Below are positions 8,636 through 18,122 of a DNA stretch of 32,922 bases, one piece after another; positions within the stretch are counted from its first letter, which is position 1; each line of letters opens with the position of its first letter. The notes beneath the pieces are model-generated. The model saw only the letters and a list, made by a program, of their open reading frames with translations. It had not been told where the DNA came from and did not search any database. The translations under genes were made by a program, and so were the position numbers. The stretch comes from Bacillus pumilus (GTDB taxonomy: Bacteria; Bacillota; Bacilli; Bacillales; Bacillaceae). The stretch lies in assembly GCF_002744245.1 (NCBI RefSeq), contig NZ_NKHG01000096.1:1-32922 (forward strand). The letters are read 5' to 3'.

Positions 8636-10138
8636 TTATGATTTTGATTTTTTAAAGGAAGCTTCATATTCTTCAATGATTTTATTTCCACCATTCGTTT
8701 TCCATTTCTCTACATCTTTTTTAAATTGTTCTTCACTGATATCTCCAAGAATGAATTTATAGGTGGCATCATCAATGATTTTCTTCAATTCGTTTCCTCG
8801 CTCTGACGCCGTTTCTGAATACAAGCTTTCAGCAGGGTTGGCGACGATGATGTTTTTGTTGTCTTCTTCTAGCTCTTCGTATTTTGTACGAACTGCATCC
8901 CCTTTATTTTTTAAGTAACGTTTTTCAATCCCTACAAGACTAACAAGCGGCTGTACATCTGTTTGCCAGCTTTTCACTTGGCTTTCTTCACGAACAAATG
9001 TATTCCCCTCTTCTTTCTTATAATGCTTCCCATCGATTCCGTAAGTCATTAAACCATACACATCTTCTTCCGCAATGCGATCAAAGAAGGCTAAAATCCG
9101 TTTTAACTCCGCCTCTGATTTGACGCTTGTTTTAGGGAATGCGAAGATGCCATTATGACCACCTGATGCCCACACACGTTCTTTGCCATCTGGGCCTTTG
9201 ATTCGGTTGATAATATCCACTTCCATCTTTTTATCTGTCGCGTCATCTCTCAGGTTCACCGCATCTACCATATTTCCAACATAAATGCCTGCTTTTCCTT
9301 GTGAAAATAATTCCTGCTGCTGTGTTTTACTTGTGACTGGGAAGTCTTTGTTCATATAACCGTTGTCGCGCAGCTTTTTCATGTAGTTCATTGTATTCAT
9401 ATACTCATCTGTCATAAAGTCTGGCGTGAATTTACCGTTTTCTTCTTTCCAATCCGTTGGCATTCCTTCATACGAACCAAGTGTCTTAAATGCGCCGTAA
9501 ATCAAATCGTTTCGATCCGTAAAACCGATCGTATCGGATTTTCCATTTTGATTCGGGTCATTTTCAGTAAATGCTTTGGCTACTTCATAAAGATCCTCCA
9601 ATGTTTTTGGTGTATCCAAATTTAAATTTTCAAGCCAATCCTTTCGAATGACAATCCCTTGTCTTGAAAGTGGTCTCTCTCTATAAATTCCATAAAGCTT
9701 GCCGTCTATAGAGGCATTTTTATTAATCAGTTCGTTCATCTTACTTAAATTTGGATAATCCTTTAAATACGGACCGATTTCCCAAAACATGCCTGATCTG
9801 AACGCATTAATAGCAGACGAATTCTTAATGTCTTGAATCGTTACAATTTGCGGGAGATTCCCTGCGGCAAGTGCTGAATTTAAACGGTCTTCCTTCACAG
9901 CATCAGGCACCCACGTAATATCAAGCTCTGTATTTGTGAGCTTTTCAATCTCTTTTAATACTGTATCCTTCGGCGGCTGCTGATGATACAAAATGGCCAT
10001 CCATGTCAGCTTCACCTTTTTGTCTAAATCAACCTTTTCTTCTGATGAGCCTGCCCCTTTACTTGAGCACGCTGAAAGAATGCCGCTTGTTGCAAATAAC
10101 AGGACAAACGCAATCAACCATAATTTCTTTCTCCCCAT
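8636..10138 (-). CDS. ytcQ: sugar-binding lipoprotein YtcQ
   Basis: Extracellular solute-binding protein of 500 aa (LplA-like, family 1). The signal peptide (GRKKLWLIAFVLLFATSG) ends in the lipobox LSAC, followed by a Ser/Gly/Lys-rich linker. The body has binding-protein features such as LTWMAILYHQQ, DWLENLNLDTPKTLEDLYEVAKAF and an interlobe aspartate-rich part. The ATG at 10138 follows GGAGGG by 7 nt and is preferred over an in-frame ATG at 10159. It is the receptor for oligosaccharides imported through YteP/YtcP, by analogy with B. subtilis. It is cotranscribed with ytcP, 25 bp upstream. Confidence 0.92.
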   Translation of the reverse strand: MGRKKLWLIAFVLLFATSGILSACSSKGAGSSEEKVDLDKKVKLTWMAILYHQQPPKDTVLKEIEKLTNTELDITWVPDAVKEDRLNSALAAGNLPQIVTIQDIKNSSAINAFRSGMFWEIGPYLKDYPNLSKMNELINKNASIDGKLYGIYRERPLSRQGIVIRKDWLENLNLDTPKTLEDLYEVAKAFTENDPNQNGKSDTIGFTDRNDLIYGAFKTLGSYEGMPTDWKEENGKFTPDFMTDEYMNTMNYMKKLRDNGYMNKDFPVTSKTQQQELFSQGKAGIYVGNMVDAVNLRDDATDKKMEVDIINRIKGPDGKERVWASGGHNGIFAFPKTSVKSEAELKRILAFFDRIAEEDVYGLMTYGIDGKHYKKEEGNTFVREESQVKSWQTDVQPLVSLVGIEKRYLKNKGDAVRTKYEELEEDNKNIIVANPAESLYSETASERGNELKKIIDDATYKFILGDISEEQFKKDVEKWKTNGGNKIIEEYEASFKKSKS

Positions 10139-10163
10139 AAGATCCCTCCGTTGATTCATCTTT

Positions 10164-11042
10164 TTAACCCTTTACAGAGCCTAGTAATGCCCCTTTGTTA
10201 AAATGCTTTTGAATAAATGGATAGACAAGCAGAACCGGTATGGTTGCCACGACAATGACAGCCATTTTAATGGTTTGGTCCGGCGGCGGTGTAGATGATC
10301 CCATATCCGACATATCTCCCTGCATTCCGCTTGATACAATGACGATTTGCCTCAGTAGTACCTGAATCGGCCATTTCACTGAATCATTTAAATACAGGAT
10401 AGCTGTCATGTACGTATTCCAATACGTCACGGCATAAAAGAGTGAAATTGTCGCAATGGCTGGCAAAGAGAGTGGCAGCACGATTTTAAAAAAGATCCCT
10501 AAATCGTTACAGCCATCCATCTTAGCTGATTCCTCAAGGCTTGCCGGAATGTTTTGAAAGAAGTTTTTCAAAATAATCAAATTGAACGCATTGATGGCAA
10601 CTGGTAGAATGAGTGACCAATAGCTATCAAGCAGTCCAAGTGTTTTCACGACAATAAAAGTCGGGATCATTCCCCCACTAAACAGCATCGTGAAGACAAC
10701 GAGAAACATGAGTGTTCTCCGTCCTTTTAACTCCTGACGAGATAGCCCGTATGCCATCAGTGAGGACAAAAACATGCTGACAGCGGTTCCAACGAGCGTG
10801 ACGAGTATTGATACAATGAGGCTGCGATACACAATATCTGTAGAAAAAATGTATCGATAGGCCTCTAGTGAAAACGTCGTCGGAAACAAGATAAACTTCT
10901 TCGTGATGACCTCTTCTACTGTAGCAAAAGAGGCGGCAATGACATGGATGAACGGAAGCACACATATTAATGCGAACATGAGTAGAAAAGAGTAATTAAA
11001 TAAATTGAACAATCGGCCTTTTATAGAACGATCTATGTTCAT
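10164..11042 (-). CDS. ytcP: ABC sugar permease YtcP
   Basis: Permease of 292 aa of the LplC/CUT1 type with six hydrophobic segments and the EAA loop ESAKMDGCNDLGIFFKIVLPLS. It forms the second membrane half of the YteP-YtcP-YtcQ rhamnogalacturonan importer. The ATG at 11042 is better spaced from the AAAGGG SD than the GTG at 11045. A perfect cre lies 14 bp upstream (11056-11069), so CcpA should repress the ytcPQ unit when preferred sugars are present. The motif shared with yteP lies about 90 bp upstream. As in B. subtilis, no dedicated ATPase gene is nearby. Confidence 0.92.
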   Translation of the reverse strand: MNIDRSIKGRLFNLFNYSFLLMFALICVLPFIHVIAASFATVEEVITKKFILFPTTFSLEAYRYIFSTDIVYRSLIVSILVTLVGTAVSMFLSSLMAYGLSRQELKGRRTLMFLVVFTMLFSGGMIPTFIVVKTLGLLDSYWSLILPVAINAFNLIILKNFFQNIPASLEESAKMDGCNDLGIFFKIVLPLSLPAIATISLFYAVTYWNTYMTAILYLNDSVKWPIQVLLRQIVIVSSGMQGDMSDMGSSTPPPDQTIKMAVIVVATIPVLLVYPFIQKHFNKGALLGSVKG

Positions 11043-11055
11043 CACGCCCTTTCTT

Positions 11056-11069
11056 TGTAAGCGTTATCA
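11056..11069. promoter_or_regulatory. perfect cre (CcpA) site before ytcP
   Basis: TGTAAGCGTTATCA fits TGWNANCGNTNWCA at every position. It lies just upstream of the ytcP SD, so bound CcpA would overlap the promoter or block elongation. This supports glucose repression of rhamnogalacturonan uptake. Confidence 0.75.
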
Positions 11070-11130
11070 TTTCGTCTTAATATAAGCTGCAGCCTGTGAC
11101 GATATCGTAATTAAAATGTAACAAATGGGG

Positions 11131-11151
11131 GAAGAAATCGTCTATAATCAT
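11131..11151 (-). promoter_or_regulatory. regulatory motif shared with the yteP upstream region (copy B)
   Basis: A 21-bp sequence with core ATCGTCTATAATCAT (plus strand, 11137-11151) matches copy A at 17 of 21 positions in the same orientation relative to the gene it precedes. It lies about 90-110 bp before ytcP. Confidence 0.4.
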
Positions 11152-11242
11152 CTTGACAGACCAAGCGGCTGATCATGCCATTCGTGCTTTTATGCTCCTC
11201 ACACAAAAGAATAAGATCATGAGCTAATGACATGATTATGAC

Positions 11243-11995
11243 CTATGTCTGATCATTTTCTTCAAGGATTTCCGTCGTATTGACATCTGGTCTGTAACCT
11301 AGCTCCTGCTTCGTTTTCTCAGTGGACCAAGGCTTTTCTTCGTTTTCTGATACAGCATAATATGTCCCAAAGGGAACTTCCGTTTCAATCGCTGCCTTTG
11401 TCATGCCGATAAGGTCTTCATGTGAAAGCAGCGTTCTTTTTGTTCTTTTTTTCTTGTGTAATTCCTTCATCTCATCTGTCACGACGGTTCCAATTCGCAA
11501 ATTGATGACAGACATACCCGTTTGATCGTGGAACAAACGTCCTAGCTGTTCGGAAGCGAATTTTAAAATGCCATACACATTTTTCGTCGCAGGCACATCG
11601 TCAGTCGTAATATCTCGCCCCAGTAAGGAGTGACCATCCTTTTCATAACGATCTGTCACATGGTTACTGCTTGCAAAAATGACTTTTGGAATGCCTAACC
11701 GAGCCGCTGAATGAAACATATGGTAGGTGCTCCTCCAAAAAACATCATTCATTTTTGCAAATTCCTTTGCATTCATCACGTCATGTGTCATGTCGATATT
11801 CAGAAGATGAATCAAGACATCCGTATCTTGCGGAATCGCCTGAAACAATTCCTGTTCATTCGTCGCGTCTGCTAAAACGACTGTTTCTACACATCTCGTT
11901 AAATCAATGATGGTCACGTCGTACTCAGAAGAGAGCTCGTTTGTTAAAAGACGTCCGATGACACCGCATCCGCCAATGATGGTGATTTTTTTCAT
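11243..11995 (-). CDS. NAD(P)-dependent epimerase/dehydrogenase (extended SDR)
   Basis: Short-chain dehydrogenase of the extended type, 250 aa. The nucleotide-binding motif GGCGVIG is at residues 8-14, DVLIHLL at about 60, the SSN catalytic Ser region near 108, and the YGILK (YxxxK) pair near 139. It resembles NAD-dependent epimerases and uronate dehydrogenases, but the substrate cannot be read from sequence. The ATG at 11995 sits 4 nt behind GGAGGAG; the open frame extends to 12052 without SD support. It lies 47 bp after the alpha/beta hydrolase gene and is probably cotranscribed with it. Nearness to the pectin locus makes a sugar-acid substrate attractive, but this is inference. Confidence 0.8.
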   Translation of the reverse strand: MKKITIIGGCGVIGRLLTNELSSEYDVTIIDLTRCVETVVLADATNEQELFQAIPQDTDVLIHLLNIDMTHDVMNAKEFAKMNDVFWRSTYHMFHSAARLGIPKVIFASSNHVTDRYEKDGHSLLGRDITTDDVPATKNVYGILKFASEQLGRLFHDQTGMSVINLRIGTVVTDEMKELHKKKRTKRTLLSHEDLIGMTKAAIETEVPFGTYYAVSENEEKPWSTEKTKQELGYRPDVNTTEILEENDQT

Positions 11996-12042
11996 ATGTC
12001 TCCTCCTTTCTTTTGGCGTAGTATGTCCAAGCCTTATATTGA

Positions 12043-12945
12043 TTACAGCCACTTTTTCAAAAATCGTGTCGCCTCGTGGCGCATAGCGGCTGTTTCAAAA
12101 TGACCTGCATGCAGACCAACAAGCTGATACCGTTCCTTCAATGAAGCAGCTTGATAGGTTTGACTTAATACTTTTTGAATCCGCCCAACGCCCTCAGCGG
12201 GTGTGAGCTGATCGTATTTTCCAACTAAGCTTAAATGCGGTCTTGGAAAAATCATTTCCTGGATATCAGCTGCTGTAAAATGCTTGGCTAAGCTCGGTAC
12301 ATAGTAATAAAAACCATGCCGGTCTAAATTGTTCGTTTCAATCAATGTGTGATGATCTACCTGTGCGCAAAGATCAATACACACACTGATCCTCTCATCA
12401 AGCGCAGCCGTCCACCATGAAAGCAGGCCCCCCATTGACATCCCAAAAACAGCTAAGCGTTCTGGGAGCACATCTGATCGAGACAGCAAATAATCAATCG
12501 CACTCATGCTTTCATACAGCATCATCCCCCACATCACTTTTCCTGTTAACAGCATTTCCTTGAAAATTTCACTTTCCGTTCTACCCTTTCTTTCACCAAA
12601 GCCTGCATGGTCAATGGCCAGCACACTATACCCTTTTGAAGTGAATTCTTTCGCATATGAAGGCGCCTGCAAATAATGAGCACCCTTCAATAACTCTTCC
12701 TTTCCATCAATGTAATTCCCGCCATGAGAGTGCTGGAACAACACAACCGGTCTTTTTTTCACTGTATCCTTTGGCTTCACAAAATAAGCAGGAATTTCCT
12801 CCACGCCATGAATAGAGAGAATGAGTGTTTCGACTAAGTACGATTCACGTTCCTCAATTTTTAACGTATAAGCCTCCACGCGATGGCGTTCTGGCATTTC
12901 TCCTAAAAGACTGAGCAGTTGTTCACGTTTGCTTTCCTTTTCCAT
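12043..12945 (-). CDS. alpha/beta hydrolase (dienelactone hydrolase-like)
   Basis: Alpha/beta hydrolase of 300 aa without signal peptide. The oxyanion region VVLFQHSHGG is at about 67-76, the nucleophile elbow FGMSMGG near 170-176, a likely acid in SLVGKYDQLTP, and the catalytic His in GLHAGHFE near the end. These are features of cytosolic esterases and dienelactone-hydrolase-like proteins. The ATG at 12945 is 8 nt behind GAGGAG. It is the first gene of a two-gene unit with the SDR gene at 11243. Possible roles include deacetylation of imported pectic sugars, but nothing in the sequence proves this. Confidence 0.82.
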   Translation of the reverse strand: MEKESKREQLLSLLGEMPERHRVEAYTLKIEERESYLVETLILSIHGVEEIPAYFVKPKDTVKKRPVVLFQHSHGGNYIDGKEELLKGAHYLQAPSYAKEFTSKGYSVLAIDHAGFGERKGRTESEIFKEMLLTGKVMWGMMLYESMSAIDYLLSRSDVLPERLAVFGMSMGGLLSWWTAALDERISVCIDLCAQVDHHTLIETNNLDRHGFYYYVPSLAKHFTAADIQEMIFPRPHLSLVGKYDQLTPAEGVGRIQKVLSQTYQAASLKERYQLVGLHAGHFETAAMRHEATRFLKKWL

Positions 12946-13042
12946 TGACGTCACTCCTCATTTTCTTGATCAACTTTTAACATACGAGATCGTTGGAGGA
13001 ATCCCCTTGTTTTCGACAAAATTATGTCCTGGGAAATAAACA

Positions 13043-13070
13043 ACACCCACCGGTTTATACCGATGGGTGT
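13043..13070 (-). terminator. terminator of leuS
   Basis: ACACCCACCGG (13043-13053) pairs with CCGATGGGTGT (13060-13070) with one G-U pair in the minus-strand RNA. It is followed on that strand by TTGTTT, 6 bp after the leuS stop codon. Confidence 0.85.
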
Positions 13071-13075
13071 GTTCT

Positions 13076-15490
13076 TTAGTTCGCAACAATATTGACAAGC
13101 TTCCCAGGAACCGCAATCACTTTACGGATTGTTTTCCCTTCAAGCTGTTCTTTGACTCGTGCATCATTTTTCGCAAGCTCTTCTAATTGCTCTCTTGTTG
13201 CATCAGCAGGAACAGTTAATTTTGCTTTTACTTTCCCATTCAGCTGTACGACAATTTCTACTTCATCGTCGACAAGCTTTGACTCGTCATATTGTGGCCA
13301 TGCTTCATAAGAAATCGACCCTTCATGACCAAGTTTATTCCAAAGCTCTTCCGCTAAATGCGGTGCAATTGGAGAAAGGAGTTTCACAAAGCCTTCAGCA
13401 TATTCTTTCGGCAATGTATCAGCCTTATAGGCATCATTGATAAACACCATTAGCTGTGAAATTCCTGTGTTGAAACGTAAGCCTTCATAATGATCCGTGA
13501 CCTTCATCACCGTTTCATGATAGCTGCGCTCTAATGCACCACCTGATTGCTCTGTCACTTTCTCACTGATTGAGCCATCTTCATTTGTAAATAGACGCCA
13601 TACACGGTCAAGGAAACGACGAGCGCCATCAAGTCCTGTTTCAGACCAAGCAATTGACGCATCTAAAGGTCCCATGAACATCTCATAAAGTCTTAATGTA
13701 TCCGCACCATGGGATTCTACGATGTCATCTGGGTTGACAACGTTCCCTTTTGATTTACTCATTTTTTCATTATTTTCACCAAGAATCATTCCTTGGTTGA
13801 ACAATTTCATGAAAGGTTCTTTTGTTGGGACAACCCCGATATCATACAAGAATTTATGCCAGAAGCGCGCATATAACAGATGCAGTACCGCATGTTCCGC
13901 TCCACCAATATACACATCAACCGGAAGCCATTTCTTTAGCTTTTCAGGAGATGCGAGCTCTTCTGTGTTATGTGGATCAATATAACGTAAGAAGTACCAG
14001 CAGCTGCCTGCCCATTGCGGCATTGTATTGGTTTCACGTCGTCCTTTTTGACCTGTGACAGGATCTACAACCTCAACCCATTCTTTTATATTGGCTAAAG
14101 GTGATTCACCTGTTCCACTTGGCTTAATTTCAGTCGTCTTAGGCAAAATCAGTGGAAGGTCTTCCTCTGAAACAGCTGAGGATGTTCCGTCTTCCCAATG
14201 AATAATTGGAATAGGCTCACCCCAGTAGCGCTGACGGCTGAACAGCCAATCTCTTAAACGATACGTAACTTTCTTTTCACCTTTTTGATGTTCTTCAAGC
14301 CATGCAATGGCTTTTTCAATCGCTTCTTCTTTCCCTAAGCCATTTAAGAAATCAGAGTTAATGTGTTTTCCATCACCTGTATAAACTTCTTTTTCAATGT
14401 CTCCGCCTTCTACAACCTCTTTGATTGGAAGATCAAATGTTTTGGCGAATTCATAGTCACGCTCATCATGGGCAGGTACCGCCATAATGGCTCCCGTACC
14501 ATATGTGGCTAATACGTAATCTGCAATCCAGATTGGCATCTTTTCACCATTTAATGGATTGATGGCATATGCACCTGTGAAAATACCCGTTTTCGTTTTA
14601 GCAAGATCTGTCCGCTCTAAGTCACTCTTAGATTGAATCTCTTTGATATATGCTTGCACTGCTTCTTTTTGAGCTGCTGATGTAATTTTTCCAACAAGTG
14701 CATGCTCTGGTGCAAGAACTGCATACGTTGCACCAAAAAGTGTATCAGGGCGCGTTGTAAAAACGGTAAATTGCTCGTCATGTCCTTCGACTTCAAAGTG
14801 AACATGCGCACCTTCAGAACGTCCGATCCAGTTACGCTGCATATCTTTGATGCTTTCAGGCCAATCAATCTCTTCTAAATCCTCTAACAGCCTGTCCGCA
14901 TATGCCGTAATTCTAAGCATCCATTGCTTCATTGGACGTCTTTCAACAGGATGCCCTCCGCGTTCACTTTTCCCATCAATGACTTCTTCATTTGCAAGGA
15001 CCGTACCGAGCGCTGGGCACCAGTTCACTGGTACTTCATCAATATACGCCAATCCTTTTTCGTACAATTTCAAGAAAATCCACTGTGTCCATTTGTAGTA
15101 ATTCGGATCTGTCGTATTGATTTCTCGATCCCAATCATACGAGAACCCTAGTGATTGAATTTGGCGGCGGAAATTATTGATGTTTTCTTCTGTAAAGGCC
15201 GCCGGATCATTTCCTGTATCCAGAGCATACTGTTCCGCTGGAAGACCAAATGCATCCCATCCCATCGGATGAAGAACATCATACCCCTGCATACGTTTCA
15301 TACGTGATAAAATATCCGTTGCTGTGTAGCCCTCGGGATGCCCAACATGAAGCCCTGCTCCTGATGGATATGGAAACATATCCAGCGCATAAAACTTTGG
15401 TTTATCTTCCGAGTCAGATGTGGCGAATGTTTTATGTGTCAGCCAGTAATCCTGCCACTTCTTTTCAATTTCCCGATGCTGAAAACTCAA
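13076..15490 (-). CDS. leuS: leucyl-tRNA synthetase
   Basis: Class I aminoacyl-tRNA synthetase of 804 aa, the usual bacterial length. The HIGH-type motif HVGH is at residues 48-51. The CP1 editing domain contains [20 protein letters not shown] and the [14 protein letters not shown] block. The catalytic loop KMSKSKGN precedes the anticodon-binding domain, and the C-terminal domain ends with [12 protein letters not shown]. It charges tRNA-Leu with leucine in the cytosol. The start is TTG, 8 nt after a GGAGG SD. Expression is controlled by the T-box leader at 15556-15835 and closed by a terminator at 13043-13070. Confidence 0.98.
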   Translation of the reverse strand: MSFQHREIEKKWQDYWLTHKTFATSDSEDKPKFYALDMFPYPSGAGLHVGHPEGYTATDILSRMKRMQGYDVLHPMGWDAFGLPAEQYALDTGNDPAAFTEENINNFRRQIQSLGFSYDWDREINTTDPNYYKWTQWIFLKLYEKGLAYIDEVPVNWCPALGTVLANEEVIDGKSERGGHPVERRPMKQWMLRITAYADRLLEDLEEIDWPESIKDMQRNWIGRSEGAHVHFEVEGHDEQFTVFTTRPDTLFGATYAVLAPEHALVGKITSAAQKEAVQAYIKEIQSKSDLERTDLAKTKTGIFTGAYAINPLNGEKMPIWIADYVLATYGTGAIMAVPAHDERDYEFAKTFDLPIKEVVEGGDIEKEVYTGDGKHINSDFLNGLGKEEAIEKAIAWLEEHQKGEKKVTYRLRDWLFSRQRYWGEPIPIIHWEDGTSSAVSEEDLPLILPKTTEIKPSGTGESPLANIKEWVEVVDPVTGQKGRRETNTMPQWAGSCWYFLRYIDPHNTEELASPEKLKKWLPVDVYIGGAEHAVLHLLYARFWHKFLYDIGVVPTKEPFMKLFNQGMILGENNEKMSKSKGNVVNPDDIVESHGADTLRLYEMFMGPLDASIAWSETGLDGARRFLDRVWRLFTNEDGSISEKVTEQSGGALERSYHETVMKVTDHYEGLRFNTGISQLMVFINDAYKADTLPKEYAEGFVKLLSPIAPHLAEELWNKLGHEGSISYEAWPQYDESKLVDDEVEIVVQLNGKVKAKLTVPADATREQLEELAKNDARVKEQLEGKTIRKVIAVPGKLVNIVAN

Positions 15491-15555
15491 TGTGAAAACC
15501 TCCTTTAATATGTACGGCTTTATCTGCTAAAGTGACCACTGCAAGAATTCAGATT

Positions 15556-15835
15556 TTTCTAAAATCAACAAAAAACCCTCATCCCTGGAAAGGGACGAGA
15601 GATTTTTTGTTTCCCGCGGTACCACCCTTGTTAGCGTAAATTACTGTTCATACGCTCACTTAATATCTTTAACGCAGACATGCGACAGAAGCTTTAACGC
15701 AACTGCAACTCTGAGGCGAGTTCAGAAGCAGATTTGATTGACTTTCACCAGCCGTCAATTCTCTAAAGACAAATACTGCTTTCCTACTACTCCTCTTCAC
15801 TGTTCTTATCGTAACCGTCATCTAAGTAGTATTTT
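15556..15835 (-). ncRNA. T-box leader of leuS (Leu, specifier CUC)
   Basis: Minus-strand T-box riboswitch. The conserved T-box AGGGTGGTACCGCG is at 15615-15628. It is followed by an intrinsic terminator with arms at 15578-15586 and 15591-15599 and a U run at 15569-15575. Upstream stem I ends in TCTGAACTCG; CTC at 15718-15720 is the likely specifier codon for leucine. Uncharged tRNA-Leu would stabilise the antiterminator and allow leuS expression. Confidence 0.93.
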
Positions 15836-15859
15836 ATAGAATTATGATCATAAGTGCAA
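15831..15859 (-). promoter_or_regulatory. sigma-A promoter of leuS
   Basis: On the minus strand TTGCAC (15854-15859), 17 bp, TAAAAT (15831-15836). Transcription would start near 15824, at the beginning of the T-box leader. Confidence 0.7.
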
Positions 15860-15883
15860 GCAGGTTTGTATACAATGGGAATG

Positions 15884-15900
15884 TACCCTAGACTAGGGTA
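15884..15900. promoter_or_regulatory. 17-bp perfect palindrome between ytvB and leuS
   Basis: TACCCTAG-A-CTAGGGTA is a perfect inverted repeat with a one-base centre. It lies 12 bp past the ytvB stop and about 25 bp upstream of the leuS -35 box. The loop is too small and no T run follows, so it is not a normal terminator; an operator is more likely. The protein that binds it is unknown to me. Confidence 0.4.
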
Positions 15901-15912
15901 AAGTAGAGGATA

Positions 15913-16236
15913 TTATTCGTGTGGAGATCGGTTATGACGGTTGGAGTCCGCATCCTGTGAACGCTGTTCTCTCACAAAATCAAAGCTTCGCAGAACTGCT
16001 TCTCCCCCGTAACCTGAAATAATTGATAAGATGACCAAGTGCAGACTAGAATCGGGATTTGAGGATAAGACAAGCAGTGTAGCGGCAATCATCCCTACGA
16101 GCCAATCTTCAATAAACCCTAGGTAAATAAACTTTTTTGTCATTCTGGGCTTCTCTAGCCTGCCTTTTTTCTTTACGTGACCGAGAATGCCCATGACCCC
16201 TCCAATGGCGCAAGCAATAATGACTTGTTGCAGCAT
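15913..16236 (-). CDS. ytvB: DUF4257 membrane protein YtvB
   Basis: Small membrane protein of 107 aa. The first hydrophobic helix (LQQVIIACAIGGVMGILG) is followed by a basic stretch (KKKGRLEKPRMTKKF), a helix around IGLIEDWLVG-type sequence, and two more near residues 50-85. The tail is charged. The open frame extends to 16329, but the ATG at 16236 has an AAGGTG SD 6 nt upstream and gives the length expected for YtvB; 16242 is a close alternative. Function unknown. It diverges from ytvA, the blue-light receptor gene, and is followed by leuS. Confidence 0.78.
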   Translation of the reverse strand: MLQQVIIACAIGGVMGILGHVKKKGRLEKPRMTKKFIYLGFIEDWLVGMIAATLLVLSSNPDSSLHLVILSIISGYGGEAVLRSFDFVREQRSQDADSNRHNRSPHE

Positions 16237-16535
16237 TTTCATCACCTTCCTAAAGCCCTTAGAATAGTAAAGCGACTTCAGGCTGTCCAGCCCCCTGTAA
16301 TGCCATTCTGCTGTTCCGTCATAATCCATGTAAAAGGTCTATTCTCTCTAACGAAGAAAAAAAGCTTGTTTCTTCCATTATATGTGAATGACCCATAAAC
16401 AATCTTGATGCATTGGAATCATTTTCACCTAATCCATATTAACTATTTTTGTCATTTTATGAATGATAAGCAATTGATTCCTTCTTTTTCTAAAAAAAGT
16501 CTCCTTACTTACTATATTCTAATGGAGGACAAACT

Positions 16536-16568
16536 ATGATGACAAATTTAACAAAGCGTTTGCAATGA
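16536..16568 (+). CDS. possible 10-codon leader ORF before ytvA
   Basis: ATGATG..TGA codes for MMTNLTKRLQ and sits exactly 7 nt behind a strong GGAGG SD (16524-16528). It ends about 100 bp before the ytvA start. It could be a translated upstream ORF or only the start of a lost gene. There is no evidence beyond SD and spacing. Confidence 0.25.
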   Translation: MMTNLTKRLQ

Positions 16569-16665
16569 TTGAAACAGAACATATGTTATGTTACGTTTAT
16601 AAGGAATTATTTTGGTTGAAAAACACTATTTTAAATGTTTGATAGTAGCAGCAAAGGAGGGTAAT

Positions 16666-17469
16666 ATGGTCAGCTCGAACATCTTCGGCTTGCAACAACA
16701 GCTTGAACTCATAAAAAAAGCGCTAGATCATGCGCGGATTGGTGTTGTCATTACAGACCCTTCTTTAGAGGATAACCCTATCGTTTATGTGAATCATGGC
16801 TTTACACAAATGACTGGATACAAACCAGATGAAATTCTTGGGCGTAATTGTCGATTCCTCCAGGGAAAAGACACAGATCAAGAGCAGCTTGCTTTAATAC
16901 GTCATGGAATACAAAACAAAACACCTATTACCACACAGCTAAAAAATTATAAAAAAGACGGCACTTTTTTTTGGAATGAACTCAATATAGATCCTCTATA
17001 CATTGAACAAGATGACAAAACATGTTTCATTGGCTTTCAAAAGGATATAACAAAGCAGAAGGAATATGAACAGCTTCTAGAAGATTCATTAAAGGAAGTC
17101 ACCTCTCTTTCGACGCCGATCGTCCCAATCAAAAATGGTGTGTCCGCTCTCCCACTCATCGGAAAACTATCTGAAGAACGCTTTGATGCTATTGTCGCTA
17201 AGTTAACTTGTATACTAGATGATTCGAAGGATGATTACTTAATTGTAGATCTTTCTGGTTTAATCGATGTAGATGATTCTGTCGCAGTACGAATTTTCAA
17301 ACTGCACCATCTCCTCAACCTAACTGGAACAGAACTGATCATTACTGGGATCAAACCACAGCTTGCGTTGAAAATGAAAGACTTGGATACAGATTTCCAA
17401 AACACCATCACTTATTTGACGGTAAAAGAAGCAATTAAAGAATTGTCGATAGCTGAAAACCCTGTATAA
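16666..17469 (+). CDS. ytvA: blue-light photoreceptor YtvA (LOV-STAS)
   Basis: Flavin-binding photoreceptor of 267 aa. A LOV domain at about residues 10-127 has the photoactive motif GRNCRFLQ, with the cysteine at position 62 as in B. subtilis YtvA, plus [17 protein letters not shown] and [17 protein letters not shown]-alpha linker joins it to a C-terminal STAS domain (about 150-260, [13 protein letters not shown]). In B. subtilis YtvA feeds blue-light signals into the stressosome and raises sigma-B activity. The open frame begins at 16612, but ATG 16666 follows AAAGGAGGG and matches the known N-terminus. Its terminator overlaps its own stop codon. The neighbour ytvB diverges. Confidence 0.95.
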   Translation: MVSSNIFGLQQQLELIKKALDHARIGVVITDPSLEDNPIVYVNHGFTQMTGYKPDEILGRNCRFLQGKDTDQEQLALIRHGIQNKTPITTQLKNYKKDGTFFWNELNIDPLYIEQDDKTCFIGFQKDITKQKEYEQLLEDSLKEVTSLSTPIVPIKNGVSALPLIGKLSEERFDAIVAKLTCILDDSKDDYLIVDLSGLIDVDDSVAVRIFKLHHLLNLTGTELIITGIKPQLALKMKDLDTDFQNTITYLTVKEAIKELSIAENPV

Positions 17470-17484
17470 ACGGGGGTTTTTTTT
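17456..17484 (+). terminator. terminator of ytvA overlapping its stop codon
   Basis: AAAACCC (17456-17462) and GGGTTTT (17474-17480) form the stem, followed by more T. The TAA stop at 17467-17469 lies in the loop. Confidence 0.75.
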
Positions 17485-17555
17485 ATTTCATCCACTCCAC
17501 AAAATGGAAAAATGAGGTATGATAGGTGTAAACAGAGATTTAGGGGGGCTGCTAG

Positions 17556-18122
17556 ATGATTATTTTGCTCATCATGGGTCTTTTATGCTTTTGCTTCGCC
17601 ATAGGATATGCCGCTAATTTCTTATTAATAAAACACCAAAATCAAAGTTTTTTTTCCAAGAGACTCTTTTATCCTTTTTTGATCATCGGTCTCATCTTTT
17701 CCATTATGTCGTTACCGTTTGTTGCCACAGATGCTCCGAAGGCACAAGCAGATCCTTCTTCCGAACAACTCTTAAAGGATCAAAAACAATTCACATCTGA
17801 AATTTCTCGTCTGAAGACAGATAAAGAAAAGCTTACGTCCTCTTTAGAAGATGTGACAAAAGAAAAAGAAAAACTAACAAAAAAGCTAGAAAACATCACC
17901 TCAGAAAAGGAAACGATCAAACAGCAAGAACAGACCATTCATGAGCTTGAAGAGAAAATAGACAAGCTGGCCTCTAGCAATGAAACACTCAAAAAAGAAA
18001 ACAAGAAAGCAAACAAAGACACTCAGTCATCAACCGTCCAGCGCTCCGCTCCTAAGGATGATGGAACGAATACAGGCGGTCATGAGTCACAAAAAGAAAA
18101 AGAAAGAATCGGCTGCCTGTAA
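17556..18122 (+). CDS. membrane-anchored coiled-coil protein, C-terminus frameshifted
   Basis: 188 aa as read. A first helix (residues 1-22) and a second (about 33-52) span the membrane, followed by a long Lys/Glu coiled coil at about 70-150 with heptad-like [16 protein letters not shown]. The frame ends abruptly in KERIGCL. The expected C-terminal domain continues in the next frame (18082-18255), starting at an A-rich tract, so one extra base (or two missing) near 18090-18105 has probably split the gene. Position after ytvA matches B. subtilis yttA, but I do not recognise the sequence well enough to name it. SD AGGGGGG precedes the ATG. It is closed by a terminator at 18275. Confidence 0.65.
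   Translation: MIILLIMGLLCFCFAIGYAANFLLIKHQNQSFFSKRLFYPFLIIGLIFSIMSLPFVATDAPKAQADPSSEQLLKDQKQFTSEISRLKTDKEKLTSSLEDVTKEKEKLTKKLENITSEKETIKQQEQTIHELEEKIDKLASSNETLKKENKKANKDTQSSTVQRSAPKDDGTNTGGHESQKEKERIGCL

Noticed and set aside
11252-11261. Reverse copy of the AGAAAATGAT repeat near ytcP
   Set aside because: It lies in the last codons of the SDR gene (Glu-Asn-Asp) and is best explained by coding.
16596-16620. Possible sigma-B promoter before ytvA (GTTTAT, 13 bp, GGTTGA)
   Set aside because: The -10 part matches GGGTAT poorly and the spacing is short; not enough to call.
18088-18106. dnaX-like -1 slippery site in the coiled-coil gene
   Set aside because: The downstream domain needs a +1 (or -2) shift, not -1, and no A AAA AAG heptamer is present in the required frame.
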